Source of the DNA: Crossaster papposus
Taxonomy: Eukaryota; Echinodermata; Asteroidea; Velatida; Solasteridae
NCBI GenBank assembly: GCA_037893245.1
Contig: JBAIAA010000313.1
Span: 62,001-126,000, forward strand
DNA: 64,000 bases
Reading direction: 5' to 3'
In this document: in pieces, positions 1 through 11,423 of the stretch
How the letters are laid out: each line of letters starts with the position of its first letter
Numbering within the stretch: the stretch's first letter is position 1
Made by a program: the position numbers and the translations under genes
The notes under the pieces: model-generated
Databases searched by the model: none
What the model saw: only the letters and a program-made list of their open reading frames with translations
What the model was told of the DNA's origin: nothing

Positions 1-2224
1 ATGTTGTGTGAAAAGCACTATCTAGCCAGAGACTAACATCGTTGAAACTAAGTTCACATTATGGTCCACTTTCAAATTATTAGCCACTTCCGGTTTCGAC
101 CGGAAGGAAGGGTCACGGGATTTTACGCACACGAGACAAAATGAAGATCCTGGATTTAATATTATATCAATTCCCACAAACCTTAAGTTCCGATCATACG
201 TGGTGGATTTTTTATTAATTTTCAAACATTAAATCTATTGCACGTTTAAGATGACGTCAAGTGACCCATGATGACGTCATCACGACGCCTCTCCGCAAGG
301 CACGAGTGCACTATAGAGTATTTACGGAGGTTAAGTTTGATGAGAATACCAATTTGTTTTCTGTTAAAAGTACTTGTGCAAAAGTTCCCGTACATCTATT
401 ATATCGTATAATTCACGCGTAGTTCTGCGTTGCCGAAGGCACGTTTACCTACCTGCCGTAAGCGGCGCCCTTCCTCATGGCCTATGTTGATGACTCTCGT
501 GTTTCACATGTCACCGTACAAATGGATACCAGTGTCCCGCCTTCCGTTCTCTATTGTACAATGTATGGAGCGTACTGACATCGTACGTACAAGTACGCTC
601 AATACAATGTACACGTATACTTGCGCCGTGCAATCAAGGACATAAAACATGACATTTCAAGGGTGTCTCAGGGTATGTCCAAGTTCGCCTTTTGCTACAA
701 AACACAGGGAAGTTTGAGAAGTACTTTTATATTAACCTTTAGAGCAAAAAACAAGATTATATCGGTCAGGGTTAATTTTTTATGAATTTTTAAAGTAAAA
801 GAGGTATTTTCATTATAACTTCCGGTCTGGTGACGTCATATTTTTTTCTTTCCGTCAACCTGTTCCTATCATGAAGCTGATTATATACATCAGTTATAAA
901 GTGATTTGAACAAACTTCGCCACACACATCAACTGATTATTCATTTTAAACATTTTTCAACCTGCCGCTAGAGGGCGCTAAAACAATTTATGACGTCACC
1001 GGTCACTTTTTTGGAGAGCGCAGCCTAGCTAGAGACTAACATCGTTGAAAGTAAGTTCAAATCATTTTCCACTTTCAAATTATAAGCCACTTCCGGTTTG
1101 GACCGGAAGGAAGGGTCACGTGATTTTACGCACACGAGATAAAATGAAGATCCTTAATTATTTTATCGATTCCCACAAACTTCAAGTTACGGTCATTCGT
1201 GGTTGATTTTGTATTGATTTTCAAAGATTAAATTATTAAAACTTTAAGATGACGTCACATGTCACGTGATGACGTCATGATGACATCCGAGTTTTAGGCA
1301 CTAGCTCAGTATGAGTTCTGAGTATGTGCAAAGTTTCAATGACATTGAAGTCTGTTTAATGACAAAAGTGACCGCCAGAATGAAACGTGTACAAAGTCTA
1401 TGCGATTTATGGCACAAGAACAAGAAGAAGAAGAAACTAGAGATATGTCTGTTCAAGGAACAGAGCATATGGCTTTTTCGCATTTTTTTGTTGTATTGTT
1501 CATTACATTTATGATTTCATTTAATAAATTTCTTTACTTTAATTTTTTCAAAACTGCAAATTTTAAATTATTAATTGGATTATATCTCTCGCGGTTAATT
1601 TTCAGAAATGTTTAAAGGTTTTTTAATTGTAATTTCCGGTCTAGTGACGTCATATTATTTTGTTTTTATCCGCCAACTTGTTCCTAGAGGGCGTTATAAC
1701 AATTTATGACGTCACCGGTAACTTTGTTTGTAGAGTGCAGGCTACCTAGAGACTATCATCGTTGAAAGTAAATTCATATCATTTTCAACTTTCAAATTAT
1801 AAGGCACTTCCGGTTTGGACCGGAAGGAAGTGTCAGGTCTTTTTGCATGTAATACAAATTATGAAGACCATGATTAATCTATCAATTTCCTTAAAAATCT
1901 AAATCAGATCTCTTACAGTTGATTTTATATTGATTTTCAAAGAATAAATTTAGAAATATTTAGTTGCTTGTAATCTGACACTTGATGACGTCATTGTGAC
2001 GTAATTAACAGAAACTCGAGATCAGTCTTAACTTTGCTATCTGAAGCAAAAATCTGGATTATATCTATAGCGGTTGATTTTTAAGCGACTTTTTAAAGTT
2101 AAAGGATTTTGTATTGTAACTTCCAGTTTGGTGACGTCATAAATATTTCTCCTTCCCAATGTGGTCTAAGCATGAAGCTGATTATATACACCGGTTATAA
2201 AGTTATTTCAGCAAACTTCGCAAC

Positions 2225-2538
2225 CACTGACCTCTACACCTGGACGGATCATTGTCCATATTCTGCTGTGCTAACACTTGAAGTCGGCGCGAACTGGAAG
2301 TGCAACATGGCGGACCCGAGACGTCACTGCTGTGAGCCAATGAAATGTCCAGGTGTAGAGGTTAGTGGATTTACTCTGTACGTTTTGTATTTATAAACAT
2401 TACGTAATACGTATCGTACCAACACCTAGACATTTCATTGGCTCACAGAGTGACGTCGTGGGTCCGCCATGTTGCACTTCTCCGCATGCCGACTTCAAAA
2501 TAGAACAATGATGATCTGTCCATGTATAGAGGTCAGTG
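2225..2538. mobile_element. 314-bp palindromic MITE, copy 1 (hAT-like, 8-bp target duplication)
   Basis: The element begins CACTGACCTCTAC and ends with the inverse, ...AGAGGTCAGTG; its two halves are imperfect inverted repeats, including mirrored blocks with ATTTCATTGGCTCACAG. TTCGCAAC flanks both ends (2,217-2,224 and 2,539-2,546). Sister satellite monomers contain the uninterrupted site TTCGCAACACACATC. An 8-bp duplication is the known signature of hAT-type transposition. No transposase is encoded. The second copy is at 56,205-56,530. Confidence 0.85.
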
Positions 2539-4130
2539 TTCGCAACACACATCAACAGATTAATCATTTTAACCATTTTCAACCTGCCGCTAGAGGGCGC
2601 TATAACATGTTATGACGTCGCCGGAATTTTTTTGAAAAGTTTATTCTAGCCAGACAATAACATCCTTAAAAGTAAGTTCATATCATTTTTCACATTCAAA
2701 TTATAAGGCACTTCCGGTTTTGACCGGAAGGAAAGGTCACGTGATTTCACGCACAGGAGATAAAATGAAGATCCTGGATTATTCGATTAATTGCCACAAA
2801 ATTCAAGTTTCGGTCTTTTGCGGTTGATGTTTTATTGATTTTCCAAGATTAAATCAATTGCACCTTTAAGATAAGGTCACGTGGGCCAGATGACGTCTTC
2901 CTCGTGGTGTCTGTCGGCGAGACTGGAGTTCACTATTGGGTCCTCACCTGGGTCGAGTTTATGGAAATACGACTTTGTTTTTCCGTTAAAAGTGCTTTGA
3001 ATTGTGCAAGCAACGTTTACAAAGTCTACGGGGTTGGATTCTGCGTAGCCGAAAGCGTGTTTACCCACCTGTCGTACGCGGCGCCCTTCCTCATGGGCAA
3101 CTTGATGACGTCATCCTGTTTCACAGGTTGGCGGCTAGTGTCATCTTGGGTGAGCGTAAATGTGCTTGCACGAACGATGTCAGTGGTGATACATTCGCTC
3201 AATACATAATGCACTATCGGTGTATACGTACATGTACTAGCATGTATATTATACGTGTGGCACGCACACGTAAGGGGTCAATGCTTTTTGCACCTAGGCC
3301 AAAACGATTACATTTCAAGGGTGCCGCAGGGTATGTTCAAGTTCGTTTTTTGCCCCAAAACACAGGGAAGTTCGAGAACTACTTTTACATTAATCTTTAC
3401 AGCAAAAATCAAGATTGTATCTGTCAAGTTAAATTTTTTAGGAATTTTCAAAGGAAAAAGAGTCTATTCATTCTAACTTCCGGTCTGGTGACGTCATAAT
3501 TTTTTCTTCCCGTCAACTTGTTCCTAGCATGAAGCTGATTAAATACACCGGTTATAAAGTGATTTCAGCAAACTTCGCAACACACATCAACAGATTATTC
3601 ATTTTAACCATTATTCAAACTGCCGCTAGAGGGCGCTATAACATGTTATGACGTCACCAATTTTTTTTGGAAAAATATATTGTAGCCAGACACTAACATC
3701 GTTGAAAGTAAGTTCATATCATTTTTCACTTTCAAATTATGAGGCACTTCCGGTTTAGACCGGAAGGAAGGGTCACGTGATTTCACGCACGCGAGATAAA
3801 ATCAAGATCCTGGATTATTCTATCTATTGCCACAAAAATTAAGTTTCGGTCTTTTGCGGTTGATTTGTTATTGAATTTCAAAGATTAAATCAATAACACC
3901 TTTAAGATGACGTCACGTGACCCCTGATGACGTCACCATGACGTATTTCTGCGAGACACGAGTTCACTATGGGGTCTTCACCTGGGTTAAGTTTTATGTA
4001 AATACGACTTTGTTTTCGATTAAAAGTGACGGGCAGAAAAAACGTGTACAAAGTCTATGGGGTTTAGGTTACTAAAAGAAAAGAAAAAAAAAAGAAGAAG
4101 AAGAAAAAAAAAAATCAGAACAAAAACAAA

Positions 4131-4158
4131 GGCTTTTTCGCAAAATTGCGAAAAAGCC
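4131..4158. repeat. 28-bp perfect hairpin in A-rich DNA
   Basis: GGCTTTTTCGC is followed by an A/T loop and then GCGAAAAAGCC. It sits in A-rich sequence and is repeated as a cluster in the equivalent position of the next higher-order repeat (6,624-6,826). Confidence 0.8.
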
Positions 4159-6559
4159 AAAAACTAGAACTACGTCTGTTCGAGGAACAGAACATAGGGC
4201 TTTTTCGCATTCGCAATTTTTTTTTATTAAATATTTCAAAAATTGAACTTTTAAACCATCAAAACAATTTAAAATCATTGAAAACTAATTTAAGTTAATT
4301 TAAACAGAGTAAAATGAATTAAAACTGATTAAAACGATGACGTCACACGTTTGTGAACTTTTTGTGCAACTATCTATCACCTAACAACACAAAATGAGGT
4401 GTTATGTTAACACGATCCGTTTCTGAGATATGCCTTCAACGTCTAAAAACGTAATAATTCAAATATAATCGTAATATGGTGTAACATTTGTCAACCATGC
4501 CGCTAGAGGGCGCTATAACATTTTAAGAAGTCACCGTCAACTTGTTCGTTACTTACAACCTAGCCAGCGCCTAACATCGTTGAAAGTAAGTTAGCATCGT
4601 TTTCCACTTTTAAATTATAAGGCACTTCCGGTTTGGACCGGAAGGAAGTGTCAGGTCTTTTTGCATGTAATACAAATTATGAAGACCATGGATTAATCTA
4701 TCAATTTCCTTAAAAATCTAAATCAGATCTCTTACAGTTGATTTTATATTGATTTTCAAAGATTAAATTTAGAAATATTTGGTTGCTTGTAATCTGACAC
4801 TTGATGACGTCATTGTGACGTAATTAACAGAAACTCGAGATCAGTCTTAACTTTGCTATTTGAAGCAAAAATCTGGATATATCTATAGCGGTTGATTTTT
4901 AAGCGACTTTTTACAGTTTAAAGGATTTTTTATTGTAACTTCCGGTTTGGTGACGTCATAAATATTTCTCCTTCCCAATATGGTCTAAGCATGAAGCTGA
5001 TTATATACACCAGTTATAAAGTTATTTCAGCAAACTTCGCAACACACATCAACAGATTAATCATTTTAACCATTTTCAACCTGCCGCTAGAGGGCGCTAT
5101 AACATGTTATGACGTCGCCGGAATTTTTTTGAATAGTTTATTCTAGCCAGACAATAACATCGTTAAAAGTAAGTTCATATCAGTTTTTCACTTTCAAATT
5201 ATAAGGCACTTCCGGTTTTGACCGGAAGGAAGGGTCACGTGATTTCACGCACACGAGATAAAATGAAGATCCTGGATTATTCTATTAATTGCCACAAAAT
5301 TCAAGTTTCGGTCAATTGCGGTTGATGTTTTATTGATTTTTAAAGATAAAATCAATTGAACCTTTAAGATGACGTCACGTGACTCCTGATGACGTCATTA
5401 TGACGTCTGTCTGCGAGACACTAGTTCACTATTGGGTCTTCACCTGGGTCAGGTTTATGGGAATACGACTTTGTTTTTCCGTTAAAAGTGCTTTGAATTG
5501 TGCAAGCAACGTTTACAAAGTCTACGGGGTTGGATTCTGCGTAGCCGAAAGCGTGTTTACCTACCTGTCGTACGCGGCGCCCTTCCCCATGGGCAATTTG
5601 ATGACGTCATCCTGTTTCACAGGTTGGCGGCTAGTGTCCTCTTGGGTGAGCGTACATGTGCTTGCACCAACGATGTCAGTGGTGATACATTCGCTCAATA
5701 CATAATACACTATCAGTGTATACGTACATGTACTATCATGTATATTATACGGGTGCCATGCACACGTAAGGGGTCAATGCTTTTTGCACCTAGGCCAAAA
5801 CGATTACATTTCAAGGGTGCCGCAGGGTATGTTCAAGTTCGTTTTTTGCCCCAAAACACAGGGAAGTTCGAGAACTACTTTTACATTAACCTTTAGAGCA
5901 AAAATCAAGATTGTATCTGTCAGGTTTAATTGTTTAGGAATTTTCAAAGGAAAAGGAGTCTTTTCATTCTAACTTCCGGTCTGGTGACGTCATAATTTTT
6001 TCTTCCCGTCAACTTGTTCCTAGCATGAAGCTGATTAAATACACCGGTTATAAAGTGATTTCAGCAAACTTCGCCACACACATCAACAGATTATTCATTT
6101 TAACAATTTTTCAAACTGCCGCTAGAGGGCGCTATAACATGTTATGACGTCACCAATATTTGTTTTGAAAAATACATTGTAGCCAGACACTAACATCGTT
6201 GAAAGTAAGTTCATATCATTTTTCACTTTCAAATTATGAGGCACTTCCGGTTTAGACCGGAAGGAAGGGTCACGTGATTTCACGCACACGAGATAAAATT
6301 AAGATCCTGGATTATTCTATCTATTGCCACAAAAATTTAGTTTCGGTCTTTTGGGGTTGATTTGTTATTGAATTTCAAAGATTAAATCAATTACACCTTT
6401 AAGATGACGTCACGTGACCCCTGATGACGTCACCATGACGTATTTCTGCGAGACACGAGTTCACTATAGGGTCTTCACCTGGGTTAAGTTTTATGGAAAT
6501 ACGACTTTGTTTTCTGGTAAAAGTACTTGTGCAAAAAAACGTGCACAAAGTCTATGGGG

Positions 6560-6900
6560 TTTAGGTTACTAAAAGAAAAAAAAAAGAAGAAGAAGAAAAA
6601 AAAAAATCAGAACAAAAACAAAGGCTTTTTCGCAAATTTGCGAAAAAGCCAATAAAACAAACAGAAGAAAAAGAAAGGCTTTTTCGCTTTTAAGCGAAAA
6701 AGCCAAAAAAAAAAAAAAAAAAAAAAAAAAACTTTAACGAAAACAAAAGCTGTTTCGGCTGAAATGCCGAAACAGCTAAAAATCAGAACAGAAACAAAGG
6801 CTTTTTCGCAAAATTTGCGAAAAAGCCAAAAAAAATAAAAAAAAAGAAAAAGAAACTAGACATGTGTTTTTGGACAAACACAGAGCTGTTTCGGATGTCT
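6560..6900. repeat. Cluster of four hairpins in A-rich spacers, between satellites I and II
   Basis: Hairpins lie at about 6,624-6,651, 6,676-6,703, 6,748-6,776 and 6,798-6,826. Three have GGCTTTTTCGC-type arms and one has GCTGTTTCGGC arms. Loops and arms differ while pairing is kept, for example TTCGCAAA/TTTGCGAA versus TTCGCTTTT/AAGCGAA. Long A runs separate them. The following stretch (ACTAGACATGTGTTT...AACACAGAGC) forms another weak hairpin that recurs near 8,612 and 9,933. Confidence 0.75.
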
Positions 6901-9900
6901 AAGATGACTTTCATTATGTGTGTGCCAAGTCTAAAATCGATTGGATTTGCCAATTTTCCCAAGATATATAAGTTGAAAAATACGTGTACAAATCCTATAG
7001 GAAAAACTGCACCTTTAATGTGACGTCACATGACACCCGATGATGTCATCATGATGTCATCTTAATTTTCGTCTATAACACATTCTGGAATACTTGCATA
7101 CCAAGTTTGGCCCCAATCAGACATGTACTTCTAGAGATAGAGCATAATGAAAACTTACGGTCATCTGCTCAACCAAAACAATGCACGCACGCTTCAACAC
7201 GGGAAATGACCAAAAAAATCAGGTTTTTTTTTACAAAACCGAACGTATCTTTAAAACTAAATGAGCTGTACATTTCTGGTGAACGGTTTCTAAAAATAGA
7301 CACATTAAGCTTTTTTTAAATCTAACTCTCGATATCATGCTACCTTCAGGGGTCCCGCCAAATGTTAGGGAAGTGTGTGTTTCCAGCCACGTTTTCAATG
7401 GGACGCGATGACATTTCGCCCTTTTGGGTACACTTTTTTACGTTCAGCAGGTCGTATATCAATAACCGCTTGTCGTACAGACTCCTGGTGAACGGATTTG
7501 TGTAGCCGATTTCAATAGCTTTCCAGTGATATAAGACATAAATTGATTGGTTGTTTAGTTCGGCCGCCCATTCATAATAAAAAATAGTGTCCAATCACGC
7601 ATTTTCTACTTTGGTACCCGGCTGCTTGGTGACCTTTTGAATCACGCTAGGACTACTGCATTCTCCCCGTAGGTATGAAAACATACACACGTACATGTAC
7701 GTGCACACGTGCTGTTGATTTTACGATCGTGTATGTCAATGTTCATTTCTATCGCTTGTTGGTTTTACCACATTACAAATTAGCATGTATTTCTTTCTGT
7801 TTACTGCAGTGAATTAAACATGTTATAGCCTAATGCCTAACAAGAAGTCCAAGAGTAATTGTTCGACTCTGTACAAATGTACATGATGTACTACTTGTCG
7901 TTTAAACTCCCCTATAAATCGTAATGGAATAACCCACGTGGGGAGATTTCCATGGTCTATGCGCGCTGCGGGTGTTATTATAATTAGGAAGGTCAACTCT
8001 CCCTCAGGCTGCTGCTGCACACACAGAAACCAGAGCTTTTGCTCGAAATCAGGTTAAAGTTTTCATTATGGTCCTAAAATCTGCCCCTTTAATGTGACGT
8101 CACATGACCCACGATTACGTTATCCTGACGATTTTACCCTTGGCCCTCCTGGGTATGGTGGTCGAGGTGTGTGCTAAGTCTAAAGTCGATCGGATTTACC
8201 AAATTGTCAAATTCAATAGTCTGAAGACAAACGTGTACAAACCCTATGGGGAAATAAATTACACCTTTAACGTCACGTCACGTGACCTTGAATGACGCAA
8301 TCGTGCCGAATTTTGTCCAGGACTATCTGTGAGTGGTGTTCTAAGTATATGCTAAGTCTAAAGTCGATCGAATTCATTAAAGTGTCAAAGTCAACAGTTT
8401 GAAGAAAAACGTGTACAAAACCTATGGGGAAAATGTTACCTTTAACATGACGTCACGTGACCTTGAATGACGGAATTGCGACGAATTTCTTCTAGGACCG
8501 TCCTTGGGTGGTTGTCTAAATGTATGCCAAGTCTCAGGTCGATCGGATTTACCAAAGTGTCAAAGTGTATTGGCAGAAAAAACGTGACAAAAAAAAAAAA
8601 AAAAAAAAAAAAAGAAACTAGACATGTGTTTGTGGACAAACACAGAGCTGTTTCGGATGTCTAAGATAACTTTCATTATGTGTGTGCCAAGTCTGAAATC
8701 GATTGGATTTGTCAATTTTCCCAAGATATATAAGTTGAAAAATACGTGTACAAATCCTATGGGAAAAACTGCACCTTTAAAGTGACGTCACATGACACCC
8801 GATGATGTCACCATGATGTCATCTTAATTTTCGTCTATTACACATTCTGGAATACTTGCATACCAAGTTTGGCCCCAATCAGACATGTACTTCCAGAGAT
8901 AGAGGGTCCTAAAATCTGCCCCTTTAATGTGACGTCATTTGACCCACGATGACGTCATCCTGACGATTTCCCCCTTGGCCCTCCTGGGTATGGTGGTCGA
9001 GGTGTGTGCCAAGTCTGAAGTCGATCGGATTTACCAAATTGTCAAATTCAATAGTCCGAAGAAAAACGTGTACAAAACCTATGGAGAAAATTGAACCTTT
9101 AATGTGACGTCACATGACACCCGATGATGTCATAATTACGTCATCCTATTTTTTGTCTGTAACACATCCTCGAATACTTGCAAACCAAGTTTGACCCCAA
9201 CCGGACTTGTACTTTCAGAGTTAGACGGTCTTAAAAACTACACCTTTAATGTGACGTCACATGACCCCCGATGACGTCATCTTGATTATTTTGTTCTTGA
9301 CCCTCCTAAGCATGGTGGTCGAGGTCTGTGCTAAGTCTCAAGTCGATCGAATTGACAGAAGTGTCAAATTCAATATTTTGCAGAAAAACGTGTACAAAAC
9401 CTATGGAGAAAATTGAACCTTTAATGTGACGTCACATGACACCCGATGATGTCATAATTACGTCATCTTAATTTTCGTCTATAACACATCCTCGAATAAT
9501 TGCAAACCAAATTTGACCCCAATCGGACGTGTACTTCCAGAGATAGGGGGTCTTAAAAACTGCACCTTTTGTGTAACGTCACATGACCCACGATGACGTC
9601 ATCATGACGATTTTTCTCCTGGACCTCCTGGGGATGGTGGTCGAGGTGTGTGCTAAGTTTCAAGTCAATCGGATTCACCAAACTGTCAAATTAAATAGTC
9701 TGAAGAAAAACGTGTACAAAACCTATGGGGAAAAATTGCACCTTTAACGTGACGTCACGTGACCAAGAATTATGTAATCGCGACGAATTTGTTCTAGGAC
9801 CGTCCTTGGGTGGTTGTCTAAATGTATGCCAAGTCTCAAGTCGATCGGATTTACCAAAGTGTCAAAGTGTATTGGCAGAAAAAACGTGTACAAATCCTAT

Positions 9901-10781
9901 GGGAAAAAGTGACAAAAAAAAAAAAAAAAAAAAACTAGACATGTGTTTGTGAACAAACACAGAGCTGTTTCGATTGTCTAACGTTACTTTCAATATGTAT
10001 GTGTGGTGGTCTATATGTGTGCCAAGTCTGAATTCGATTGGATTTACACAAGTGTCAAAGATTATTAGTTGAGAAAAACGTGTACAAATCCTATGGGGAA
10101 AATTGAACCTTTAATGTGACGTCACATGACACCCGGTAATGTCATCATGATGTCATCTTAATTTTCGTCTATAACACATTCTGGAATACTTGCATACCAA
10201 GTTTGACCCCAATCAGACATGTACTTTCAGAGATAGAGGGTCCTAAAATCTGCCCCTTTAATGTGACGTCACATGACCCACGATGACGTCATCATGACGA
10301 TTTCCCCTTGGCCCTCATGGGTATGGTGGTCGAGGTGTGTGCTAAGTCTGAAGTCGATCTGATGTACCGAAGTGTCAAAGATATATTAGTTGAAAAAAAC
10401 GTGTTCAAATCCTATGGGAAAAACTGCACCTTTATTGTGACGTCACATGGCCCACGATGACGTCGTCATGACGTCATCTTAATTTTCGTCTATAAGACAC
10501 CCTGGAATACTTGAGTACCAAGTTTGGCCCCAACCGGACTTGTACTTTCAGAGTTAGAGGGTCTTAAAAACTACACCTTTAATGTGACGTCACATGACCC
10601 GCGATGACGTCATCTTGATTATTTTTTTCTTGGCCCTCCTAAGGATGGTGGTCGAGGTCTGTGCCAAGTCTCAAGTCGATCGAATTTACAGAAGTGTCCA
10701 ATTCAATATTTTGAAGAAAAACGTGTACAAAACCTATGGAGAAAATTGAACCTTTAATGTGACGTCACATGACACCCGATG
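6900..10781. repeat. Satellite II: alternating ~147-bp and ~175-bp CRE-containing units
   Basis: The core GTGACGTCACATGACxC recurs at about 8,931, 9,106, 9,250, 9,427, 9,575 and 9,749, and again from 10,111 to 10,759. Spacings alternate near 175 and 147 bp, so the true repeat is a dimer of about 323 bp. One unit carries a block with GGTGGTCGAGGTGTGTGC and AAACGTGTACAAAACCTATG; the other carries CTTGCATACCAAGTTTG. The AACGTGTACAAA...TATGGG block is shared with satellite I, so the two families are related. Confidence 0.85.
7143..8070. mobile_element. 928-bp DNA element inside satellite II
   Basis: The sequence interrupts a satellite unit that elsewhere reads straight through AGAGATAGAGGGTCCTAAAA. 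Its ends are inverted repeats, CATAATGAAAACTT and AAGTTTTCATTATG. No clear target duplication is seen and no transposase is encoded; the open frames inside (for example 7,346-7,594 on the - strand) show no recognisable domain. Probably a non-autonomous DNA transposon of unknown superfamily. Confidence 0.75.
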
Positions 10782-11262
10782 ATTGACAGCGCACTAGGGG
10801 CCACGCTTTTGAACGTGTCACCGACATCTATAATACGTGCACCAATAAGATGTGTTCATTTCCCAATGTCGGTGACTGAAAGTTTCATTTACATAACTCC
10901 CGTTCATGAATATTAAACGAGTCAGTTGTGCGAAATTGACAGCGCACAGGGGGGCCACGCTTTTGAACGTGTCACCGACATCTATAATACGTGCACCAAT
11001 AAGATGTGTTCATTTCCCAATGTCGGTGACCAAAAGTTGCATTTACATAACTCCCGTTCATAAATTTTAAACGAGTCAGTGGTGCGTGATTGACAGCGCA
11101 CTAGGGGCCACGCGTTTGAACATGTCATCGACGTCTATAAAACGTCCACCAATAAGATGTGTTCATTTCACAGTGTCGGTGACTGCAACTACATTAACAT
11201 AACTCCCGTTCATGAATATTAAACGAGTCAGTGGTGTGTAATAATTGACAGCGCACTAGGGG
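10782..11262. repeat. 154-bp tandem repeat, three full units and a partial one, upstream of C1q gene A
   Basis: Units start ATTGACAGCGCACTAGGGG at 10,782, 10,935, 11,089 and (partial) 11,244. Each full unit has a CTATAATAC or CTATAAAAC box, CCAATAAGATGTG (changed in one unit), a TGTCGGTGAC block and AAACGAGTCAGT. Block B keeps about one unit (37,817-37,966). The array abuts the C1q promoter, so the units may add regulatory sites; that role is inference. Confidence 0.85.
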
Positions 11263-11345
11263 CCAATCAGAAACCGGGCAACGTTCCTCAGTCACTGCTT
11301 AGGAAATCACTGGCAAGTTTTAAGGCAGGAGCGCGCGATTCATTC
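11263..11345 (+). promoter_or_regulatory. Predicted promoter of C1q gene A (CCAAT, TATA-like, initiator)
   Basis: CCAAT at 11,263-11,267 is 79 bp before an initiator match TCATTCC (A at 11,342). A TATA-like TTTTAAGG lies at 11,318-11,325, 24 bp before it. Block B has the same three elements at the same spacing (37,970, 38,025 and 38,049). The start site is predicted from motif geometry only. Confidence 0.5.
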
Positions 11346-11423
11346 CTCACAACGACCGCAACTTACTTCGCTTTCGACAGGACAGCCAGAGAGAGACCTG
11401 AACGCAAGAACGAAATTTACAAG
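11342..11423 (+). other. C1q gene A, non-coding exon 1
   Basis: The exon is bounded by the predicted start site and a strong donor, ACAAG|GTAAGG (GT at 11,424). It contains the purine-rich CAGCCAGAGAGAGACCTG. The equivalent exon in block B is 38,049-38,131 with the same donor. The 5' end is approximate. Confidence 0.6.

Larger units (their letters stand above)
961..6136 (+). promoter_or_regulatory. CTCF-like core motifs, one per satellite I monomer
   Basis: The core GCCGCTAGAGGGCGCTA occurs near 963, 2,585, 3,622, 4,498, 5,083 and 6,118, with a weaker version near 1,684. It fits the conserved bilaterian CTCF core (CCxSYAGRxGGCGCT form) and always lies on the same strand, just before a TGACGTC. 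It could also be a chance feature of a repeat, since TAGAGGGCGC is common in invertebrate repeats. Confidence 0.45.
1..6560. repeat. Satellite I: tandem monomers rich in CRE, ETS, CTCF-like and E-box motifs
   Basis: Degenerate monomers restart near 25, 1025, 1735, 2648, 3680, 4560, 5140 and 6180, each opening with a block like ACATCGTTGAAAGTAAGTTC. Seen in most monomers, in order: an inverted ETS pair (CTTCCGG...ACCGGAAG), a GTCACGTGA E-box, one or two TGACGTCA octamers, a further TGACGTCA after CTTCCGGTCTGG, and a CTCF-like GCCGCTAGAGGGCGCT. Monomers run about 580-1,040 bp. Open frames such as 2,904-3,209 and 5,379-5,705 look alike only because the DNA is repeated; they show no protein domain. 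I do not recognise the family. Confidence 0.85.
1745..6560. repeat. Higher-order repeat of about 2.5 kb within satellite I
   Basis: Three successive monomers (about 1,745-2,640, 2,640-3,660, 3,660-4,560) are repeated in the same order (about 4,566-5,130, 5,130-6,160, 6,170-6,560, the last one altered). Landmark offsets are about 2,500 bp once the 322-bp MITE plus target duplication in the first copy is subtracted. This shows a recent duplication of a three-monomer block, with the MITE arriving in one copy only. Confidence 0.75.
241..10770. promoter_or_regulatory. About 45 TGACGTCA (CRE/ATF-type) octamers, many in pairs 20 bp apart
   Basis: By eye I count about 45 exact TGACGTCA palindromes in the two satellites. 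Recurrent pairs such as 252/272, 3,9xx, 5,37x, 6,41x, 8,93x, 9,25x, 10,26x and 10,58x start 20 bp apart, with a third TGACG half site about 11 bp further on. Several overlap a CACGTG E-box (TGACGTCACGTGAC). The octamer is the known CREB/ATF consensus. Binding in this organism is inference; the motifs may only be a by-product of satellite amplification. Confidence 0.6.

Noticed and set aside
2904-5705. Two similar open frames of about 100 codons (2,904-3,209 and 5,379-5,705) that could look like a duplicated gene
   Set aside because: They lie in tandem satellite DNA, their similarity follows the repeat at all three codon positions, and no domain or splice context is seen.
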